The notes under the pieces: generated by a model
The model's input: the letters and a program-made list of their open reading frames with translations, nothing else
Database searches by the model: none
What the model was told of the DNA's origin: nothing
From: Deltaproteobacteria bacterium
Lineage (GTDB): Bacteria; Desulfobacterota; Binatia; UBA9968; CAXXLF01
DNA: 5,464 nucleotides
Assembly (NCBI GenBank): GCA_022571535.1
Contig: JACZXR010000190.1
Coordinates: 1-5,464, forward strand
Direction: 5' to 3'
Position numbers and translations under genes: made by a program
Shown: piece after piece, positions 1 through 3,989 of the stretch
Position numbering within the stretch: position 1 is the stretch's first letter
Layout of the letters: the number at the start of each line of letters is the position of its first letter

Positions 1-128
1 CCCGTACCACCTGTCGATCCCTCGACCTGACCTCGGGCCGAAGGGTGCCTCAAGGTCGAACGATAAACCGCCCCGCCGTCGCCTGTCCGCGTGCGCCGCA
101 CAGGCAGGCGCAAGTCCGTGTTCCGGGG
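1..128. other. Upstream flank with small inverted repeats, no gene recognised
   Basis: I find no gene here. One + frame stays open from base 2 to a stop at 152-154, but its translation is Arg/Pro/Ala-rich and unlike any family I know, so I treat it as chance in GC-rich DNA. Short inverted repeats are visible: TCGACCT (22-28) with AGGTCGA (53-59), and GCCTGT (81-86) with ACAGGC (100-105). Neither is followed by a T-tract. They could be the tail of an upstream transcript or small dispersed palindromes. Confidence 0.3.
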
Positions 129-157
129 TTTACTTAGTGTCATTCTTACACTAAACT
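129..157 (+). promoter_or_regulatory. Predicted sigma70-type promoter of pncB
   Basis: A -35-like TTTACT (129-134; four of six match TTGACA) and a -10-like TAAACT (152-157; four of six match TATAAT) are separated by exactly 17 bp. Transcription would start near 164, giving a leader of about 147 nt that contains the whole of structured repeat A. The boxes are individually weak. The correct spacing and the palindromic operator filling the spacer make the call more credible. Confidence 0.45.
134..154. promoter_or_regulatory. 21-bp palindromic operator, NrtR-like
   Basis: Perfect 7-bp arms TTAGTGT (134-140) and ACACTAA (148-154) flank a 7-base AT-rich centre, giving the core GT-N7-AC over 21 bp. 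From memory this is the core and length reported for operators of NrtR, the Nudix-related repressor of NAD biosynthesis and salvage genes. The site lies in the spacer of the predicted promoter and upstream of an NAD-salvage gene, as expected for repression. No nrtR gene is in the window, so the regulator assignment is inference. The palindrome itself is directly seen. Confidence 0.6.
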
Positions 158-186
158 AGGCTGACATCTTTGAGACCGGTGTATTC

Positions 187-308
187 AATGTAAACCCCGC
201 CTCTTGAGGGGGGCACAAAGCCGATGGGGTTTCCAAAGGGGAGAAGCGGAAGCTCTCCCCTTTGGTCGAACACGGGGATTCAAACCCTGTGTTCGATATA
301 ACTTGATT
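187..308 (+). repeat. Structured intergenic repeat, copy A (pncB leader)
   Basis: This 122-bp element recurs as copy B at 1980-2130. The two differ at 5 of 119 aligned positions, apart from a 32-nt segment in B replaced by AAA here. It folds into three parts. The first pairs AAACCCC (192-198) with GGGGTTT (226-232) around a CCTC/GAGG hairpin. The second pairs CCAAAGGGGAG (233-243) with CTCCCCTTTGG (255-265), has one bulged A, then AGC/GCT capped by a GGAA GNRA-type tetraloop (248-251). The third is a 12-bp stem, 266-277 with 285-296, with loop ATTCAAA and one G-T wobble. It ends two bases before the pncB ATG. It could be a cis-acting RNA leader or a mobile palindromic repeat; I do not recognise a named family. 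Confidence 0.8.
297..302 (+). promoter_or_regulatory. TATAAC -10-like box at the repeat end (weak)
   Basis: Both repeat copies end with GATATAACTTGATT, which contains TATAAC, five of six bases of the -10 consensus. Here it would place a start site at about 309-311, on or next to the pncB ATG, implying a leaderless mRNA. That would fit the missing Shine-Dalgarno site. No good -35 box lies at the right distance because that position falls within the 12-bp hairpin, so this is only a possibility. The same box in copy B is at 2119-2124. Confidence 0.2.
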
Positions 309-310
309 TT

Positions 311-1672
311 ATGAACGATCATAACCATCTGGCCTTGGTAACCGATTTGTACCAGCTCACCATGGCCCAGAGTTACTTCCATAGTAAGAAATTCGAATCG
401 GCAACGTTTAGCCTTTTTATCCGCTCGTACCCTCCCGGCCGGGGCTATTTTGTCTGCACGGGGTTGGAAGATGTCTTGGGCTATCTTGCTGGGCTTTTCT
501 TTGAAGAAGATGCCATCGACTATCTCCGCTCGACCGGGATCTTCGCCGACGATTTCCTGAAATTCCTTAAGGGCGTGCGGTTCACCGGGGATGTTTGGGC
601 CATCCCTGAAGGGCGCCTCCTTTTCAGGGATGAGCCGATCCTGGAGATCAGTGCTCCGATTATCGAGGCGCAGATCGTTGAGACTTTTGTTATCAATCAG
701 ATCAATCTGCAAACGTTGATCGCCACCAAGGCCTCTCGCTGTGTCTATGCGGCACAAGGGCGGTCGGTGGTCGATTTCTCCCTCAGACGCACACAAGGAA
801 TCGATGCAGGGATGAAAGTAGCCCGTTCCAGCTATATCACCGGATGCACGGCGACCAGCAATGTTCTGGCGGGAAAGCTCTACGGTATTCCTGTCGTCGG
901 GACCATGGCCCACTCTTTCGTCTCAAGCTTTGAGCAAGAGATCGATGCGTTTCGCAGCTTCGTTGCGAGTTTCCCCGAGAACTCTACTCTGCTCATCGAT
1001 ACCTATGACACCCTGGCAGGGGCCCACAAGGCAGTGAAAATAGCTCGCGAGATGGCCGCAAGCGGGCACAGGCTGAGAGGGGTGCGCATCGATAGCGGCG
1101 ACCTGCTTTCCCTGGCTCGGGAGGTGCGCCGCATCTTCGATGAGGCGGGTTTGACCGACGTGAAAATTGCCGGCAGCGGGGGACTGGACGAATATGATCT
1201 GGCAGCGCTTTCAGAGGCTGGTGCCCCTTACGATAGCTACGGGGTAGGGACCAGAATGGGGATTTCTGCCGATGCCCCCTGGCTCGACATGGCCTACAAA
1301 TTGGTCGAGCATAACGGTAGGCCGGTCTTAAAGCTCAGCACGGGGAAGGTCTCTTCGCCTGCAAAAAAACAGGTCTTTCGCTTTGTCGATGGTCAGGGCC
1401 GGTTGAAGAGGGATGTTATCGGTCTACGCGAGGAGAATCTTCCAGGGGCAGAACCCTTGCTCAAGAAGGCGATGGAAAAGGGCAGAGTGATAGGGCCAAG
1501 TCCCGCCCCAAAAGATATCAGGGAATGTTTTCTTCAGGAATTCAGCTGCCTTGATGATTGTTACAAAACCCTTCAGAATCCCGCCGCCTATCAGGTAGAT
1601 CTCAGCTCTCGGCTTGCGCGTTTCAGGGAAGAAATTCAGCAGCAGGTAGCTCAAGACCAGCTGGATATTTGA
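311..1672 (+). CDS. pncB: Nicotinate phosphoribosyltransferase
   Basis: This cytosolic enzyme joins nicotinate to PRPP, normally with ATP hydrolysis, to make nicotinate mononucleotide in the Preiss-Handler NAD-salvage pathway. The 453 residues match the usual 440-460 for the family and look intact. Family features are the N-terminal TDLYQLTMAQ (11-20), FSLRRTQGIDAG (156-167), GTMAHSF (197-203), where H201 is the likely phosphorylated histidine, LLIDTYDTLAGAHKA (227-241), RIDSGD (259-264) and SYGVGTRMG (309-317). The ATG fits because the conserved block begins about 10 residues in, as is usual. No Shine-Dalgarno site precedes it: structured repeat A ends two bases upstream. An NrtR-like operator sits in its predicted promoter, which suggests repression when NAD-related ligands are plentiful. 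It appears to be monocistronic, with a hairpin 48 bp after the stop. Confidence 0.95.
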   Translation: MNDHNHLALVTDLYQLTMAQSYFHSKKFESATFSLFIRSYPPGRGYFVCTGLEDVLGYLAGLFFEEDAIDYLRSTGIFADDFLKFLKGVRFTGDVWAIPEGRLLFRDEPILEISAPIIEAQIVETFVINQINLQTLIATKASRCVYAAQGRSVVDFSLRRTQGIDAGMKVARSSYITGCTATSNVLAGKLYGIPVVGTMAHSFVSSFEQEIDAFRSFVASFPENSTLLIDTYDTLAGAHKAVKIAREMAASGHRLRGVRIDSGDLLSLAREVRRIFDEAGLTDVKIAGSGGLDEYDLAALSEAGAPYDSYGVGTRMGISADAPWLDMAYKLVEHNGRPVLKLSTGKVSSPAKKQVFRFVDGQGRLKRDVIGLREENLPGAEPLLKKAMEKGRVIGPSPAPKDIRECFLQEFSCLDDCYKTLQNPAAYQVDLSSRLARFREEIQQQVAQDQLDI

Positions 1673-1719
1673 TCATGGCGTCTCTTTGCCCCTGACAGGG
1701 CCTATCAGTAAGGCGGTAG

Positions 1720-1741
1720 GGCGGACTGTTTGTCGTCCGCC
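1720..1741 (+). terminator. GC-rich hairpin after pncB, possible terminator
   Basis: GGCGGAC (1720-1726) and GTCCGCC (1735-1741) form a perfect 7-bp GC-rich stem with an 8-base loop, 48 bp after the pncB stop. Only two T residues follow before GACC, so it lacks a proper U-tract and may be a weak terminator or a 3' stabilising hairpin. Its right arm directly abuts the -35 box of the next predicted promoter. Confidence 0.4.
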
Positions 1742-1770
1742 TTGACCCGATCTCTCAACAGACCTAGTAT
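1742..1770 (+). promoter_or_regulatory. Predicted promoter for the three-gene operon
   Basis: TTGACC (1742-1747; five of six match the -35 consensus) and TAGTAT (1765-1770; four of six match the -10 consensus) are 17 bp apart. Transcription would begin near 1777 and run through the inverted repeat and structured repeat B, giving a leader of about 370 nt before the DUF1989 ATG. Its position just after the pncB hairpin is what a new transcription unit would need. It is the best promoter match I found in this intergenic region. Confidence 0.4.
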
Positions 1771-1854
1771 TGGCTCGGGACTCAAAGTAGTTTTAACCAA
1801 ACATATTCGAAATGTTCCGTTGAATCTGGGTTTAGGGAATCGAATAAACGATGA

Positions 1855-1924
1855 CTCGCCCCGTGGAATAACGCTATGAATGAAAAGATAACGCTTCTGT
1901 GGAAAGGATATTCCACGGGGCGAG
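1855..1924. repeat. 70-nt element with perfect 16-bp inverted arms
   Basis: The arm CTCGCCCCGTGGAATA (1855-1870) is exactly complementary to 1909-1924, and they enclose 38 bases. Within the loop side, ATAACGCT occurs twice (1868-1875 and 1888-1895), 20 bp apart. The arm motif CCCCGTGGA also occurs in the extra hairpin of repeat B (from 2027), hinting at a shared family of small palindromic repeats. There is no T-tract and no transposase. It could be a tiny non-autonomous element or a strong RNA hairpin. Confidence 0.75.
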
Positions 1925-1925
1925 C

Positions 1926-1949
1926 CGCAAAGGCGCAAAGGACGCCAAG
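1926..1949. repeat. Three degenerate tandem CGCAAAG-type units
   Basis: CGCAAAGG (1926-1933), CGCAAAGGA (1934-1942) and CGCCAAG (1943-1949) follow one another immediately after the right arm of the inverted repeat. Similar CGCAAAG strings are, from memory, common between genes in environmental bacterial genomes. I see no coding function. The third unit has diverged. Confidence 0.5.
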
Positions 1950-1979
1950 TCGAGTGCCTTGGGACAGGGAGTTTAATTT

Positions 1980-2130
1980 AATGTAAACCCCGCCTCTTGA
2001 GGCGGGCAAAAAGCCGATGGGGTTTCCCCCGTGGAGTTGCGATCCATTACTCCACAGGGGGGGAGAAGCGGAAGCTCTCCCTTTTGGTCGAACACGGGGA
2101 TTCAAACCCCGTGTTTGATATAACTTGATT
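1980..2130 (+). repeat. Structured intergenic repeat, copy B (operon leader)
   Basis: This is the second copy of the element at 187-308. It is 151 bp because 32 bases (2028-2059) replace AAA of copy A. The first hairpin is better paired here: CCCGCCTC (1989-1996) with GAGGCGGG (1999-2006), which competes with the outer pairing AAACCCC (1985-1991) and GGGGTTT (2019-2025). The extra hairpin pairs CCCCGTGGAGT (2027-2037) with ACTCCAC (2049-2055) and the following G run, skipping A2056. Next come the GGGAG stem with the same bulged A and GGAA loop (2070-2073), and the 12-bp stem 2088-2099 with 2107-2118, loop ATTCAAA. The copy ends 15 bp before the DUF1989 ATG. Confidence 0.8.
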
Positions 2131-2145
2131 GGCATCAGTGATCCT

Positions 2146-2811
2146 ATGGGAACTCTACTCAGCGTGGTTGTCCCTAAAAATGCAGGCAAGGCCTTCATGG
2201 TCAAGAAGGGACAGAGGATAAGGGTTACGGGTAGGAGCGTGGTGGATTTTGTGGCCTTCAATCTCAATGATCTGACGGAGAGGTTTGATCAGGCAAGGAC
2301 AAAGACGAATCAGGCAAAGGTCTACATCAGTACCGGTGATCAGCTTATATCCAAGCTGAACAATCCCATGCTCACCATAGTGGAGGACAGTTTTAAAGAA
2401 GGCAGGCATGACTTGCAGAAGGGGATGTGCAGCAGGAAGAGATTTGAATTGGTTGCAAAGGGACTGGCAAAGAGGGTCTTTGCCGAAGGGATCGATCCGA
2501 ATCCTAAAAAGCCAGAAGAGATCCCCGATCATGGCTGCTGGGAAAATCTCCAGGAGGTCCTCGAGCCCTGGAATATAGACCCACGGGACATTCCAAGCCC
2601 CTTCAACATCTTCCAGACAATGAGAATCGATCAGGACACCGGTAAAATGTTCGACACCTTTATCCGTCCAAGCGATGAGGACCATGTCGATTTCAGGGCA
2701 GAAATGGATTGCCTCGTTGCCCTGAGCGCCTGTCCCGAGTCAGGCAGGGGTCAGGCGGTGAAGGTAGAGGTCTTTGAAGACAGGGATGGTGGGGTCCCGG
2801 AGGAGCGATGA
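2146..2811 (+). CDS. DUF1989 / urea-carboxylase-associated family protein
   Basis: A complete 221-residue member of the DUF1989 family. Some family members act beside urea carboxylase in guanidine or carboxyguanidine breakdown, but many have no assigned function. Characteristic blocks are KKGQRIRV (20-27), VVDFVAFN (32-39), STGDQLIS (62-69), RHD (87-89) with C95, GCWENL (130-135), SPFNIFQ (151-157) and RAEMDCLVALSACPESG (184-200). H88, C95, C131 and C196 are candidate metal or active-site residues. I chose ATG 2146, which fits the family N-terminus; a TTG at 2125 would add seven residues but lies inside repeat B. Neither start has a Shine-Dalgarno site. It is first in the operon and overlaps the next gene by ATGA. 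Thirteen of 16 arginines use AGG or AGA, unlike its neighbours, which may mean separate origin. No urea carboxylase is adjacent, so the substrate is unknown. Confidence 0.85.
   Translation: MGTLLSVVVPKNAGKAFMVKKGQRIRVTGRSVVDFVAFNLNDLTERFDQARTKTNQAKVYISTGDQLISKLNNPMLTIVEDSFKEGRHDLQKGMCSRKRFELVAKGLAKRVFAEGIDPNPKKPEEIPDHGCWENLQEVLEPWNIDPRDIPSPFNIFQTMRIDQDTGKMFDTFIRPSDEDHVDFRAEMDCLVALSACPESGRGQAVKVEVFEDRDGGVPEER
2799..2805 (+). promoter_or_regulatory. Shine-Dalgarno site for the Fe-ADH gene
   Basis: GGAGGAG sits inside the end of the DUF1989 gene, two to four bases before the ATG at 2808. The ATG overlaps the upstream stop as ATGA. This fixes the start of the second gene and supports translational coupling. 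It contrasts with pncB and the DUF1989 gene, whose starts follow the repeats and have no such site. Confidence 0.75.
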
Positions 2812-3980
2812 CTGGAGAATCATTTGAGTACAGCAATCCGAGAGTGGAGCGGGTGATCTCTGGCCGCGGTGTTATTCGCAGATTGGGTCAGGAGGTGGAG
2901 AGGCTCGGGGGGAGCCGTGCTCTGATCGTGACGTCCCCGTCGGTGGTTAGGTCTGATATTTTCAACGGTCTGCGTGAGGGACTGGGGTCACGGTGCGTTG
3001 GCTCTTTCGACAGAGTTCGTCCTCACTCTCCAACGGAGGTCATTGAGGAGGCTGCGGAAGAGTTCAGAAAATCTAATGCCGATGTTTTGGTTAGCGTGGG
3101 TGGGGGAAGCGCTATCGACACGGCAAAGGGTGTTGCCGTACTTCTAGCCGAAGGCGGACCGCTCACTCGATTTGGGGTACGCTTTACCCCGCCGAACCGA
3201 AAGGAGGTGCCGGAACTTCCACGCCCGAAACTCCCTCACCTGGCGATTCCAACAACGCTTTCCGGGGGAGAGTATAGCTATTCGGTGGGCATCACAGAAG
3301 GGGGTAAGAAGTACATCCTTGCCGACCCCAAGCTCGCGCCTCGAACAGTTCTGCTCGATCCCGAGGCGGTTCGTACGGTCCCATCGGTGCTTCTTGCGGC
3401 CTCGGGGATGAACGCTCTCGCGCACTGCGTGGAGGCCATTTACTCCACCCACACACAACCGATCACGCAGGCGCTCTGCCTGTCCGGGGTCAGGCGATTG
3501 GCTTCGTTCCTTCCGCAGGCAGTCGAGCACCCCAAGGATCTTGGGGTACTTGGGGAGGTGCAGATGGGGGCCTGTCTCGCGGGAATGGGGGTTTACAGTA
3601 GCTGGACCGGGATCCATCATGCCGTCGTGCACGTCATTGGCGGACGCTTTCGGATATCCCATGCCAGTATTCATGCCCTGGTTCTTCCCTATGCGATGCG
3701 CTGGAACCTGGATGCAACCGTGGGAGCGCAGGCTCTCATCGCCCGGGCTATGGGAATCGGTGATCTGGATGACAAGGAGGCGGCTTCGGCTGCTCCGGAG
3801 GCGGTTCTGGAAATGAATCGGCGCATGGGGCTTCCTCTGAAGCTGCGGGATCTGGGCGTGCCACGTGAGGCACTGAGTACTCTGGCCGAGGATGCCCTCG
3901 GGGATTTTAGCGTTTATACCAATCCTAAGCCCATCAGCTCGCCTTCCCAGGTACAGGAGCTACTGGAGATGGCCTGGTAG
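2808..3980 (+). CDS. Iron-type alcohol dehydrogenase, maleylacetate reductase-like
   Basis: A 390-residue NAD(P)H-dependent oxidoreductase of the group III (iron-containing) alcohol dehydrogenase fold, cytosolic. The dinucleotide-binding N-terminal half carries VGGGSAIDTAKG (97-108) and AIPTTLSGGEYS (146-157). The helical C-terminal half has SGMNALAHCVEA (199-210) and HHAVVHVIGG (270-279) followed by ISHASIHALVLP (283-294). Aligned to the family, the metal positions read N202, H206, H271 and H285; the usual first Asp is Asn, as in maleylacetate reductases. It is about 35 residues longer than typical maleylacetate reductases, with extra sequence around 115-140 that resembles other family branches. 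Maleylacetate reduction to 3-oxoadipate is therefore one option, and another oxo-acid or alcohol is equally possible. It overlaps the DUF1989 gene by 4 bp and has a good Shine-Dalgarno site. Confidence 0.85.
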   Translation: MTGESFEYSNPRVERVISGRGVIRRLGQEVERLGGSRALIVTSPSVVRSDIFNGLREGLGSRCVGSFDRVRPHSPTEVIEEAAEEFRKSNADVLVSVGGGSAIDTAKGVAVLLAEGGPLTRFGVRFTPPNRKEVPELPRPKLPHLAIPTTLSGGEYSYSVGITEGGKKYILADPKLAPRTVLLDPEAVRTVPSVLLAASGMNALAHCVEAIYSTHTQPITQALCLSGVRRLASFLPQAVEHPKDLGVLGEVQMGACLAGMGVYSSWTGIHHAVVHVIGGRFRISHASIHALVLPYAMRWNLDATVGAQALIARAMGIGDLDDKEAASAAPEAVLEMNRRMGLPLKLRDLGVPREALSTLAEDALGDFSVYTNPKPISSPSQVQELLEMAW

Positions 3981-3989
3981 GGTTTTTCC

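Larger units (their letters stand above)
1673..2145. other. 473-bp intergenic region rich in small repeats
   Basis: No convincing gene lies between pncB and the DUF1989 gene. In order it holds a GC-rich hairpin (1720-1741), a possible promoter (1742-1770), an unremarkable AT-leaning stretch (1771-1854), a 70-nt inverted-repeat element (1855-1924), a degenerate tandem CGCAAAG repeat (1926-1949), and structured repeat B (1980-2130). A 36-codon frame starts at 1876 but simply reads through the palindrome arm and the tandem repeat, so I do not call it. Confidence 0.7.

Noticed and set aside
263..296. On the - strand, the 12-bp stem, 7-nt loop TTTGAAT and following CCA resemble a tRNA acceptor/T-arm minihelix (also at 2085-2118).
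   Set aside because: There are no D or anticodon arms, the loop lacks the usual TTC, and each copy would have an A-C mismatch in - strand RNA, while the + strand keeps G-U pairs. I read it as part of a + strand hairpin, not a tRNA.
164..310. A known NAD+ riboswitch upstream of pncB.
   Set aside because: The element does not resemble the NAD+-I or NAD+-II motifs as I remember them, and a near-identical copy precedes an unrelated gene.
1876..1986. A 36-codon + strand frame starting at ATG 1876.
   Set aside because: It reads through the palindrome arm and tandem CGCAAAG units and stops inside repeat B, has no ribosome site and matches no known protein.
1980..2145. Guanidine-I (ykkC) riboswitch, suggested by the urea-carboxylase-associated gene downstream.
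   Set aside because: I do not find the conserved ykkC sequence blocks, and the same element also precedes pncB, which is not a guanidine gene.
1782..2267. Long - strand frame across repeat B, sharing a peptide (GLNPRVRPKGRASASP) with the - strand frame at 185-913.
   Set aside because: The shared peptide is only the translation of the duplicated repeat, and both frames run antisense into well-supported genes.
2155..2685. Long - strand frames opposite the DUF1989, Fe-ADH and M20 genes.
   Set aside because: They are shadows of GC-biased coding sequence on the + strand, with no recognisable domains.
2729..2757. GCCTGT/CAGGC-like palindromic string inside the DUF1989 gene, resembling 81-105.
   Set aside because: It encodes part of the conserved C-terminal SACPESG region in frame, so the similarity is probably chance.
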